Positions 33,841-45,676 of a stretch of 64,000 nt of DNA are shown here, piece by piece. How positions within the stretch are numbered: the first letter of the stretch is position 1; the number at the start of each line of letters is the position of its first letter. The stretch lies in assembly GCA_005656395.1 (NCBI GenBank), contig SRSI01000036.1, positions 186,001 to 250,000 of the forward strand. The letters are read 5' to 3'. This stretch comes from Strongyloides papillosus. Lineage: Eukaryota; Nematoda; Chromadorea; Rhabditida; Strongyloididae. Below the pieces are notes generated by a model. The model saw nothing but the letters and a program-made list of their open reading frames with translations, was not told the origin of the DNA and did no database searches. A program made the translations under genes and the position numbers.

Positions 33841-34332
33841 TATTTCACTCAATAAAGAAAACAAATATCCGTGTTCCGTCTTTCAGCGTTCATCATTTAA
33901 GATATATGCTTGAAGTTTTTTCAGCTTCTTTTATGAAATAGTGAGTTATCTAACAAGCTCTAGTTTTTCAGTTTTATTATGTAACTCTGAAAGATCATCA
34001 ACTTTATATAATGTTCTTTCTCTCGGACTAAAATCATTCAATTTTGGGTAATGAATGAGAAGTTTAAAATTAAATACACCATCCTCTTTTTAAATGAAGC
34101 TAGTGTAGGTAATCTCTAATAAGACAAAGACTTATAGAATTTGTCGTGGTCCATATACAGGCCACGGCACCAAACGTGAAATCTACTCCACAATTTGTAG
34201 TCACGTAATGTGAGAGTCATGTTTAGATACATGGAGGAACTCAAGACCTGCAAAAAATTTCACATGTCTAAGGTGTGACAGAAAATTAAGAAAACAAGAT
34301 TGTCACCCTATATATGACACCGGGTGGCCGGC
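33841..34332. other. Intergenic region of mixed composition
   Basis: Contains less AT-biased blocks (about 34130-34330) with no ORF or domain; it may be decayed mobile DNA. Nothing specific could be assigned. Confidence 0.35.
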
Positions 34333-34428
34333 GAATTTCTCCGTTTTTGATGACATAAAACTATTCTATATAGAATGTATCCGAACGGAATTTAATTAAA
34401 AAAAATGTCATCAAAAACGGAGAAATTC
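34333..34428. repeat. Perfect 24-bp inverted repeat, 48-bp spacer
   Basis: The word at 34333-34356 (starting GAATTTCTCCG and ending GATGACAT) is repeated as its exact reverse complement at 34405-34428. Partial symmetry continues outward. It may be a fold-back element or small MITE; no clear target duplication was found. Confidence 0.7.
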
Positions 34429-34539
34429 CACGACCATTAGATATATTAGATGAAATAAGTTTTTTTCTAATTTAACTATAATTTATTTTTTAAAGTCCTT
34501 TGGAGGTAGAGGATTAAGCCAGTGTAACTGAGGAAATTA

Positions 34540-35699
34540 TAATTAAGAAGGATATAAAAAATGATTTGCTCCATAGTAATTTTGAGTGCCGAGTGTGCTT
34601 CGTAAAGAGATTGGTGCAAAAATTTGGAAGAGTTACTCGAATATTGGATATATACAATAAGTATCTTCTGCTCGTTGTTTCTATCTCACCAACAGGTGAA
34701 GATGAAAACAATTGATTGTACAGATAGCACAATTTACCATTCTCTAAATAACGGGAAAACATTATGCACATCTGCTGCATTTTAGAAATTTAGAAACGTT
34801 ATTGTGGAATATCTGCTTGGTTTTGAAGATGGTGCAATAGTTCATACTACGCTTTCTTGTAATAATGAGGTGACTACTCCAATTAACAGAGAATTTAAGG
34901 AGAGTGGTACGATCTATTCTATCTTTTTTATTGGACTTGAAAATTATGCTTACTCTGCCGGTCTAGGATCGTTGTATGTCACTAATTTATCTGGTGGAAC
35001 AAAAAAAAGTAATTGGTACAGAATAAACTCATTTAAGGAAAAAGAAATCGTCTCAAATATTACAAAATTAACGGATAGAAATTTAACGGGTATCGTCAGA
35101 AATAGATTATACGTTTTTAATGAATATGACAAGTCGTATATACTTTGTGGGGATTCTAAAGACGTCGTTGGATATAGTGTTGACGAAGAAATATTAATAG
35201 TTCTAGTTTTTTCCGCTAAAAAGAACCAAAATGGTGAATATGTTACTGAAAATAAATATTATGCACTACAAGAAATTTTGGAAACTCAAGTAAAAAAATA
35301 TTGGTTTTCCAATAGACAAATATATAGTGCTTCTACACGTAAAATGGTAACGGGTAAATCCAGACTAGCCTTATTTGAGCTAGTATGTATTTACTCGAGA
35401 AATGAAGTTGAAAAATTTGATACATCGGTTTGGAAAAGAATTAGTTCTACTATTTTATTTCATGGACTACAACTCAAATTTGAGAATCGTGATTTAAAAA
35501 AAATTATTTAAAGATTTCTATATTCAATAGATCAACACTTCACTATTTTGTAGAGTACAGTAAGAATGCATTTTGGGTTGCAGAACTAATTGATAAAGAT
35601 GGAAATATTGTTTTAAATAATTTTCGTCGTCATAATGACATGAGAAAAAATTTAGATAAATTTGTACGTCAAATGTTTGACCGGGAGCATGCATACTAG
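34540..35699 (+). pseudogene. Relic of a gene, possibly beta-propeller-like
   Basis: A 242-codon open stretch (34786-35511) is bounded on both sides by matching protein-like sequence in other frames. Upstream lie a piece with FECRVCFVKRLVQKFGRV and a piece with DCTDSTIYHSLNNG, separated by a frameshift and a TAG at 34783-34785. Downstream a piece with FWVAELIDKDGNIV runs to a TAG at 35697-35699, after TAA and TAG codons near 35512 and 35548. The repeated pattern of short strands (GLGSLYVTNLSGG, RNRLYVFNEYDKS) suggests a WD or other beta-propeller, but no family was identified. Part of it could still be a real gene with introns. Confidence 0.4.
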
Positions 35700-36240
35700 C
35701 CTCTTTTTAAAAAAAGGTATATTTAGGTTGCCTATCTAACTAAAAACCAAAAATCAAATAATACTCTTACTTTTAGAACAAAATCCTCGATAATGGATGG
35801 GGAAAAAAACCTACTAGTTTAGTTTATAAATTAGCTGTCAAAACAAGATTCCAACAATAAAACGCGTTACCAATGGATTGGAGTTGAAGAAAGAAAAGAG
35901 TAAGATTGGAGTAGTCTACAATCTAAAAAAGGTATAAATATGAGGGAAAAATAATGAAAGAGTTATTTTATGTTTGATGTTGAAATCGCTTTTGTCATTG
36001 TATTTTGTTATAATTTCACTATATTTACTACTATTGTAATTTCAGAGGGTTTTGGTGATTTTTGTGTTTAATTAATTGTATAAAGTTATTTGTTTATTAA
36101 CTATTGTGTTAGATAAATCCCTACTAATAATATCTGTGTCTTTTTTTACTAATTGGAGGGGTCCAGTCAAAATTAAAATTCTATTAAAGGACGTGTTAGT
36201 TCCTTCCTGTTTCGTCGCCTCCATTTTGGTATGACACATT
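35700..36240. other. Intergenic, no supported gene
   Basis: Short broken frames only. A minus-strand frame at 36072-36284 has no recognisable content. Confidence 0.35.
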
Positions 36241-37856
36241 GTACAAGACCTTCTGAAAACATTCAAGATTAACAACCCGTGCAAGAAAGGATTTTACTTT
36301 AGTCCCGTATCCCAATATTGTGAATATTCCAGGAAGGATGAAGATTCAAAAGAAACTGGAGTGGCTAGATAAGGTTCATATAAAAAAGAAAAATACAGAA
36401 TTTAATTTTTCTCGCCTATCACATGATTTGTACTCGCTTGAAGGTTCCCCAGTATTATACTTCTCTTGTGAATCTGATCAAACAATGATTAAACATTTTA
36501 TTTAGGACATATTTCCAACCAGGAGACTTTAGCGTTTGCTTCATTTAGTGATTGTCAAGTTACTATTAAAGACATTGAATTTAAGTAAAAATGGTTGTGT
36601 TAACAAATACATCTGTGGAAATAAAGTAGAATATACACAATGTAGTGAATACGGCAAAAATGTTATAATATCATGCTAATCAAGCTAGGCCTTTAGTGCA
36701 AAATCAGATTTTTGTACTTTGAAGAAGTTTTTGAATCAGAATTCACAACTGCATAAGGACCAACAACCGTAACTGCTGAATGCACTGTTGGTTCATTTAA
36801 AGAAATATCATCTCGTTCCAATAAATACTTAAAATATGTTGAACCAAGAGTATATGTTTACACAAATTATGAATTAGCTTTTGTTTTCGACCGCAACACA
36901 TTATCTACATTCCTTCACAAAATTGCAAAAGGAATGATGTTGGATATGGAATTGAATCAAATACTGGTGATGTGAAAATAAAAGACCATCTAATTGATAT
37001 GAAAACCACAAACTAAAACCAATTGGACAAGAAACAGATGACGTGGTGGATAGATTCAACTTCATTAATCCTAATACACACAATCTTTACAGCGTAGTTC
37101 ATACTTATCCTACAAAAGAATAATTAGAAAGTGCTGATGTTTAGGATGAATTTAGCGTGAATACGGCCATTCCAGAAAGATAAGTCCTTATGACATAGAT
37201 AACGATGTTGAATCTTTATGAACCAACATTCTCATATGGACCAATAAGATCTGATTATCTTTATTTACCTGATCATAAAAACTGTGACTTTGTTCTTGAC
37301 GATTTCCTTTGTGACACAAATGATCATTTTGATTGTCATTTTGAATATAGAACTAACCATATGGGTGAAGTTAAAAGAGACTCTGTTATGGACAGATTCT
37401 TGGATAATTCTGATGCATTACACGATAATATTGGATCTTACCACCCAAGCTATATTACAAATAGTGAAAATCATTAACAAGCAGATAAATTTGTAATTCC
37501 ACCAGAAACTGATCATCATCACTAAAAGGGAAATAATGAACACTTTCAACATGGATAACCACATTATAAAAACTATGATCCGAATAATAATGTTGGGTAT
37601 GATCACGACTTCATTTGTGATTATTGAAAAAAAGATCTAATGATAACAAACAAAGTGTTGTACCCGATAATTTAAAAACCCAATCATCTAACAAATCTAA
37701 TTATCACTTCATCTTTTAACACGCTACAAATTCAATCAAATCTCTAAGAAATTTCTGCAATCACACAGTTAATAATCTTGCTCCAATTGGTTTTTGTACA
37801 GAACAATTTAACAATTGTAGAAATCTTGATGATGTATTTAGCATTACTAATTTGTA
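36241..37856 (+). pseudogene. Relic of a multi-domain protein with chitin-binding-like Cys motifs
   Basis: Protein-like pieces in all three plus frames follow each other. They include NPCKKGFYFSPVSQYC; a Cys-spaced block GCVNKYICGNKVEYTQC with a later AFSAKSDFC; an acidic, His-rich block (37205-37490); and NFCNHTVNNLAPIGFC with EQFNNC near the end. The Cys spacing in the second and last blocks is like peritrophin-A (CBM14) chitin-binding domains found in nematode eggshell and cuticle proteins. At least three frameshifts and about six in-frame TAA/TAG codons interrupt it; most stops sit where CAA or CAG (Gln) would fit. I read it as a decayed gene, not as a different genetic code. Confidence 0.5.
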
Positions 37857-40344
37857 AAGTATTTATACATGCTTGTTCCGGTAGGTAAATAATTTTTACT
37901 GTTCATAAAGTAATTTTTGAAATACCCGATCATGGTCGAAAACGTTTAGATGTCATACAGACACGCAAAGTGGAGAAAAGAAGTTTTTTTTCAAGAATTT
38001 GTCATCTATATGTTTTGTTTAAACAAATAAAAAGTAGATTTATATTTTTGCTTATTCCATATATTTGAACTGATATAGTATTTCAAGCAACGTGTTTTAA
38101 TAAATATTATTAATTTTATAAATTAAATAAATTTAATAAGTTTTTAATATAAAACAATATTTTATTAGTTAAAATTCTTCTTATTTTTTGGTAATATGAA
38201 ATTATATACTACTAATTTTTTTTAAAATATTTATTTTTTTTAATTAGAAAAATCGATGTGTGTTATGTTAACATTTGTAATTATTGTAAAATCCTTTGAT
38301 GAATCATTTATCAACATTTATAATTCAATAAATTTTATATCAACAATATAAGGTTACTAATCTTATGTTATTGAAAAAAATTTTCTATAAATTGATTCAA
38401 TAGATATTTATAATTATTAAAAGTTCATTTTTTATGCACTCTTAAAAATACAACAATAGAAGCACCAAAAATGCTACTTTACTTATACAATGTAAAAATT
38501 GACTGTAATGAAAGGCAAACAAAAATGAATTAATGTTGAGTTAAAGGAAATATGTACTTTCGTTTGTTAAATTTTTTTTAAAAATATTTTTAAATTTTTT
38601 ATGTTAAATACCACATTCTTGAGGATAAATTTTTTAGTTCAAATAAATTTTAAGGAATGTGTTAGACACATTGTTGTAAAGAACACATCACCTCAATTAT
38701 GCTACAAAAACTAGACTTTTTTTTTAATAAAAATGAAAACTTTGATCTTCATTCTTATGTATGTGAATTTTCTTACACTAGTAATTCAGGTTTATTTGTA
38801 AACAATATTGTATGAGGAAATAGAAATGTTCTATTCTTTGAGTACATTTTGTATGTTGATAGGTAAGTGATAAGAGAAGTCACATTTTCAGAATATTTGT
38901 AGTTTTTTTATTAATTAAAATATTTATAATATTCTTAAGATGTTTATTGACATTTTTTTTCTTTTTTTTAAGATTATAAAGGAAAAAGTTTTTTATTTAT
39001 ATGTATAATTAAGAATTTATTTGTTTTGCGAATAGAAAGTGAGTGTACCTTCAGAAAGTATACGTATGAATAAAAGTAAAAATATATTAATCGTTGTTTA
39101 ATATAGTAGCTTGTATAACAAAAATAGTATTGTGTTCTATATTAGTCAGGTGTTACCTAATATGTAACAAAAATACTCTAAATTGAAACCTAATACAATT
39201 GTGTATTTTGAATAAATAAAGTTAAAAATAAGTTTGCCGCATTTATTATTTTATATTTATGTATATTAAGATTCTATTATACCATCCCTTTGTTTATTAT
39301 ATTAAATTATACTTATTATAAATGTGATAAGAAAAGAGTTATTTTATTAAATGTTAAATAAAAAAATCTTATAACACTTGACTTTTGTTTTAAGTAAATA
39401 TGCTTAAAGTCATCTTTTAAATAAAATATTACTTCATGCCTCCTAATAATATATTTATCTACTTAGTTATTATTTTCTCAAGCAAACTCTACTAAGATCA
39501 ATTACCTCAATGACTTTTTAAGTTTTAATATAAAATTTAGATATTCTAAGAGAACATTATCAAAATGTTTCATGTGTATTAAATTAATCAAGTTCTACCC
39601 TTGCTTTTATTTCATCTATAAAAATTAAATTTTTACTAATATTACATTTGATAGAATACTAGAAAATTCTTACTAATAGCAAATATTTTCCTACCATTAT
39701 TATTTTTTTCGTACAATATCACTAGTAAACTAACACTTGTTATTTTATCATTCTATTGATGAGTCTTAAATTGCTAATCAGCCCTTCGGAAAGAATTGTT
39801 TTTAAAAAGCAGAAATACATAAACTTAAAAATATATATTTACCTTCAAAATGATTATATATATATTATACAATAATAATAATAATATAACCATAACTTTG
39901 TTAGCTTATATACTTCAACTATTGTTTAAAAATAACCTTTTAGACATTTTGATAGTAGTAACTCTTTTGATCTTAGTTAAAGAAAATTTCTAACATATTT
40001 ATATATATTCGATTTATAACAATATTAAAAGACTTTATCTAATACAAATTATTCTCCAAGTACGAAGGATTATGTTAAAGCAATCTGTTTGCACTTCAAA
40101 TATCAATTTGACACATTCTATTTAACTTCTCCTTAATTAAATAAGTTGTGTAATTAGAAGATAAATTATATAATTATTAGTTATAATATTTTATTTTACA
40201 ATCATTCATGATTTCCTATACAACTTTATATTTTAAATTATATTTTAGTTTGTAATACTATAAAATAAGAATAAGTATTTTTTTAATAATTTTAATAAAT
40301 TGCGAAAATAAATATTTTTATTTTCTATATAGAGTATCTTAACA
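37857..40344. other. Intergenic AT-rich region
   Basis: Nothing beyond a short signal-peptide-like frame (38733-38801). Promoter sequence for the membrane-protein gene should lie at its right end. Confidence 0.45.
38733..38801 (+). other. Short signal-peptide-like frame, 22 codons
   Basis: ATG followed by a perfect signal-peptide pattern (MKTLIFILMYVNFLTLVIQ) and a possible GTTTAT donor right after the CAG codon. No second exon was found, so it may be a decayed first exon or chance. Confidence 0.2.
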
Positions 40345-42701
40345 ATGAGTTTAAGATCAACATTTGCTATCCAGATACAGGTAATTGATATTATTTTTAT
40401 TTTGTTTTCCAATTTTTCTTAAGATTTGTAATTTACTTTTAATTTTGTGTGGTCTAGCGGCTGTTGGATTAGCTGGATCGCAATTTTCCAAAGTTAGATT
40501 AGATAATTATAAAGAAATAGATTTACGTCTCCTAAATTGGATAAATATCTTATCAGGACTCGTTGGAATATTTTGTGTAACTCAAAATCATGGAAGTATT
40601 CTTGCTAAAGGACTATACATAATTTCATTATCATTTGGTATTGGTACATGTATTTTTTATGGCTTCACAACATATAGAATTGTTGATGAGTATAATCAAA
40701 TTATGAAACTTCAAGGTACTAATGGATTTACTCAGGAGTATTCAAACGATATTGATAATTATGTTGGAAAAATTGTCATTTCTAGTATAATGATTGGAGT
40801 TTCTTTTATTACTTGTATAGTTAATTTGGTTGCTATAATAATATTAGACAAACTTGTTATAGTAGATGCACCATTATGGCCTCCACAAACGGTATGTTAT
40901 CATTTTTTAAATCAATTTTTCATTGTTTTTTTAGAAGAGTGAAGAATTTGATCGTAAAGCTAGTAAAGGAGCACTTCTCATTTTTGCTTTCATTAAAATT
41001 GGTATAGCTTTACCAGCATTGGGTCTTTGTGCATTTATGGAGTATGAACGTGAAACATTGGGTGTTAAAAATAATTACATTAATATAGCATTAGATCATA
41101 TTACTTGTATTCTAGTAATAGCTTCTGCCATAGTTGAATTATTTGCTTGTTTTGGTAAATTACAATTTATGTTAAATATCAAAGTTAGTATTGGTCTTTC
41201 TGTCCTTGCATCTGTATGGTGCTTGAAGTCAACTGACATGGGAATGTATCCATTTTATGAGGATGATTTAAATAGATATAGAACATATCAAAATTCACCA
41301 CAAAATTCTGTTGGAACATCAAGTAGTCCATATTATATTATTGCTGCATGTCATGGTGTATTAATGGGTGTCTTTTCAATAATGTTTTTACTATGCGTTA
41401 CATCAATAATATTAAGTTGTGCCTCCATACCAATGAATTTATATAATATTAGGAGAAAAATTAATAAATCACTAAAGATAAAATCAATTTCACTATCAAT
41501 TGTTTACATATTGCTATCATGTTGCCTTATAGCATTAATGGTTCTTGGATTAGTTGAATTACCATGGAATGGAATATATATTGGTGGTGATCTCCTATGT
41601 CCATTAATGTTATTTTTAGCAACAGGTATATTCTTTTCAAAATATTTCAAGAATTTTGTCACTATACGCTTTGTCTTGTCAATATGTTCACTGTGTATTG
41701 CTGTTGAGAAAACCTGTGCTACAGCTAATTTAATTTATCAATCAGCAGATAGAGATATATTTATAAAAGGAGATAAAGATATATATGTTGGACAAATTGT
41801 ATTATATTCAGTTCAAGCTTTTATTCTTGGTTTAATTGCGTTAACAAGTTTGTTAGGTTCAATACTTTATGGTAGATGTATAATATCTATACCAGATCCA
41901 TCTCATGATAATAAGCAAGGTTTATCAATATTCTTTTCATTAGGTACATTATTTTATGGTGTCATCTTAACAGGATGTTATGTTGTCTTTGAATTAGGAT
42001 ACTGGAGATATGATGCAAGGTATTTAGAATCACCATTCTTTAGAATGGGAAATGGACCATTAGCAGTCGGTGTATTCTTTGTGCAATTTTTATGTGCATG
42101 TAATTCAAAATTCCTTATTTCAACAATAATTCTTCAAACTATCGTTGCTGGATTGGCATCTTACACAATTTCATGGGCTATAACAAATACATATTATTTA
42201 CAAGTTATAATTAATGCAACAGACATACTACAAAATAATCCTAATACAGAAACAATTGTAGAAGTTGGTTTAATTCTTGCAGCCGGTGCAGCATTAGCAT
42301 GTGTCATTGGAATGTTATGTTCAGCAATTATTATCATGAAATCAAGTTTTATTTTACATCATGGTACACAAAGTAGTACAAATGTTGATACAGATATTAT
42401 AATTGTTGGAACATCACAAAGTAGTAACCATACTTCTGATGTCCAACGTGCAACACCAGCAGTTGTAAGATCAAAAAATGATGCAAAATATTACTCCAGT
42501 GATGATGTTAATTCAAGAGATGATCGAAGATATTATAATCAACCATATGAAATTGGAAATGATGGTGGTACATATAATTCACAACTAAATCGTGAAACTC
42601 GTCTTCCGGGAAATGTAATATATGAGGAAGAAATTTATCGTGAAATTGCATGTGAAAAACAACGTCAAAATAGTTCAACACAAACAGATACAATACCATA
42701 A
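40345..42701 (+). CDS. Large multi-span membrane protein, 756 aa, family not recognised
   Basis: Three exons: 40345-40380, 40424-40891 and 40935-42701, with two 43-bp phase-0 introns. The protein has roughly 14 to 16 hydrophobic segments. They are arranged in units of about four helices (a pair, a loop with YR/DxYN-like charged sequence, a pair), which suggests internal duplication of a tetraspan module. The cytoplasmic C-terminus (about residues 650-756) is hydrophilic, with many Asn, Ser, Arg and Tyr. No transporter or channel signature was seen. The tetraspan-like repeats recall MARVEL or clarin-type folds only superficially. It is probably a nematode-specific membrane protein of the plasma membrane or cuticle-forming epithelium. 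Confidence 0.82.
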
Positions 42702-42834
42702 AAAATTTATAAATAGATATTACATTTCTAATACATTGTAAATTTTTTGTTAACTAATTTGTATATAACGTATAAATGATATATTTTATAAATAGTAAAA
42801 AATAAAAAAAAAAAACTTAGAATACTTTAAAAAA

Positions 42835-44497
42835 TTAAAACTTTTCCATGATATCACCAATTGTAATTTGTCTAATATGAACATTATATACTTCGCTTCT
42901 TCGTAATAACTTTTTACCAAGATAACGATACAGCCACTGTGAAAATGTAGAGCAAATCAAAAGACTTAATACCATTGTACAAAAGAATTTTTTTGATTCA
43001 ATAGGTATTAACGAATTTGTATGATTTTGTGACAAATTCATTATCATAAGACTATTAGCTACTTGAATAGAAGATCTAGGTATAAAACCAAGTGATAAAA
43101 ACAATTTTTCTCTTATTCTAAGTTTTAATAAACTTGTACTTAAAAGTGCAAAAAGTATTTTTAATCCAACACTTGATACAATAATAATTAATGCTTTCCC
43201 TATGAGTAACCAGTCATATTCTCTTATGTTAAAGTTGTATCCAATGAAGATAAATAACATCGGTTCAAAAAATAATGCCCACATGTTATCTAAATACACT
43301 TGTTCAAGAGGTTTCTGAAAAATGTTAACATTATCAAAATAAAAAATTTTTAATTACCGTTCCTGTTGGAGCATCTCTCCTATATTTTGTACCAACAATA
43401 TAAGCAGATATTAATATAGCAATTCCAGCGGTCCCATACCAACCAATAGTTTTAAAATAAAATAGCATTGCACCATATCCGGTAAAAAACATTGCAACTC
43501 TTGTTGTTGTAAAAAGACTCATCCCCTTTTTTGAAGGATAATACCATAAAAAAATTCCCAAAACAATTCCAATACAAATACCAACACCAATATGTAAAAA
43601 AGTAAATAAAAAACTATAACCGTTGGGTTCAAAACTAAAATCCATCACAACATTAAGGAGTGCAATACAAAAGATGTTATCTAAACTTGTACCAACACGC
43701 CATATCTTTCCTATATCGTTATTTTCGCCTAATTTTTTGTTGATCAAATACCCTGCCATGGCAAATGTTACTGGAGGTGCTGTAACACCAATCACAAAAG
43801 CATAACAAAATGCAATTTCTAATGGTATTGAAAATATGAATCTTGTTAATATAGTCAACCAGACACAATTTAAAAATGTTGGTGGAATTGATAACATGAA
43901 ACTTTTTTGCCAGTATTTTTTTAATTCATTGTGATTAAGGTTAACGGATGTCCGGCCAACGATAAGTACGGCACTTAGGAGTCTGATAACTTCAATAAAA
44001 TATGGATGAATTACAAAGGTATGTTTTAGCCAATCTACATTTTGCATTAGCATACCAATTACAACGGACCCTTAAAAAAAGAGAATTATAATAATCTTTT
44101 TTTTATTCTATTCTTACCAATAAAACCAGGTATAAAAAGTTTGGATGCTATCCTACTTGCTACTAAAGAAAAACAAAGGAAGCATAATATTGTGACAACT
44201 GAATCTTTGTAATACTCTGAATTTGTTAAATCTTCCAACTCTCCTGTGGAATTTGCCATTGATTCGAAGTCATTATTATTATAAGGATTGACAACATCTC
44301 TATAAAAAACAGAGACAATATAGATATATAGCGCTATAGCAATGAACCAGAAACATATAAATACATTTACCTAAAAAAATATTTATTTAAACCTTGCTAG
44401 AAAAGAATAAACTTACTTCACCTCTATGAAAAATCTTCTCTATTAAAAATAGAAATTTATTTTTTTCTTTAATAGGTATGTCATCACTTAATACCAT
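42835..44497 (-). CDS. SLC9B/NHA-like cation/proton antiporter, copy 1, 508 aa
   Basis: Four exons: 44497-44417, 44370-44118, 44070-43358 and 43314-42835. Introns are 43-47 bp and the phases fit. It has an N-terminal hydrophilic segment, then about 12 membrane helices. Marks of the CPA2/NHA branch are PGFIG followed by VVIGM, the FVIGVTAPPV segment corresponding to the discontinuous helix, and the ion-site helix GTSLDNIF. In animal NHA2 the last reads SSMDDILAI. Here the second Asp of the pair is Asn (Asp242-Asn243, codons at 43681-43676), which should alter or abolish classical Na/H exchange. The C-terminal RSSIQ helix is also conserved with copy 2. The gene is tandem with copy 2. Confidence 0.85.
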
Positions 44498-45676
44498 GTT
44501 TTTAATACTCTTTTTATATGAATTTAAATACTGAAAATAAAAAAAAACATTACATTAACTTTATAATAATTAAAAATTAGTTTTTTTATAGCATTTATAA
44601 TATATTTATAATGATAAAAAAATTGTTTTATCTATAAACTACAAGATTTAAATAATAAAACATATTTTAAAAAATAGAAATCAACTAAGTACACTAAAAT
44701 ATTAATACCCTTTATTTTCATTGTCAAATTGTAAAAGTTCAAAAGTCTTTTGTATGTAAAAATTAATAAAGACATGAAAGATACATATTTGATTTTTAAA
44801 AAGTCAAACAATGAGAAAAAAAGGAGATATCAAGCGAGAAAAGAGTGTAGACTTTCACTGTTAAGGATAAAAAGATTAAAAGAAGCATAATACAGAAAAA
44901 AAAATTTTTTTATTTGATATAGTTATATAAAAGATGTAGCTATTATAGATTAGCTTTATTATTAAAAATTCAATACCAAACTATATTAGTAGAAATAATT
45001 TTAGGAGATTTAAAATGCTTCAGTTGCTGGGAAATTTTGTTATTTAAATACAATTTTTAAACTATAAAAAATTTTTCCGTTTTTATTAACATAATCAAAG
45101 GTATTATTTATTTATAGACATGTTTGTTAAGTATGTATAATTAATGCGTAAATTACTTTAAACCAAGTTTTATTTCTGTTTCTTGATTTATTATATGAAA
45201 GGTGAAGTTTCATGTATCTTACATATTTCATAACCGCATTATCTCTGGTTAAATATATATTTTGATCGACAAACTTTAAAGTAATATTACTTCTCTGATC
45301 ATCTATGAATTTCCGTTATTACATTTGATTTTCTATTAAATCAAAGAACTACACCAATTTCTAATTAGTATAAGCAAACATTACACTTTATTTTTTCGGT
45401 GCAAATTAAACCCAAAGATTATTTACATTCTCGATATCACATAATTTATGTATTCATTGAAATTTTCTTAAAACATAAGTTATTTATAGACATTCATTTG
45501 TTTAAGGAACTTAATAAATAAATTTATTTCAAAGAACACCAATATTTTTTTTTTATTTTTAGAAATACCGATGATGTCAGAAGATAATTATTTCATTCCT
45601 TTTTAATGATGTAAAAATAACAAAAAAATATATATCAAAATTAATTTTTATTACTAAAGATTAAAAATATATAATA
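44498..45676. other. Spacer between the two antiporter genes
   Basis: AT-rich; holds the promoter of copy 1 and the 3' region of copy 2. No other feature was recognised. Confidence 0.5.

Noticed and set aside
36241..37856. Ciliate-type code (TAA/TAG read as Gln) in an inserted foreign gene
   Set aside because: The stops fit Gln, but several frameshifts are also needed and TGA occurs in other pieces. Flanking DNA is ordinary nematode sequence. Decay by C-to-T change explains it more simply.
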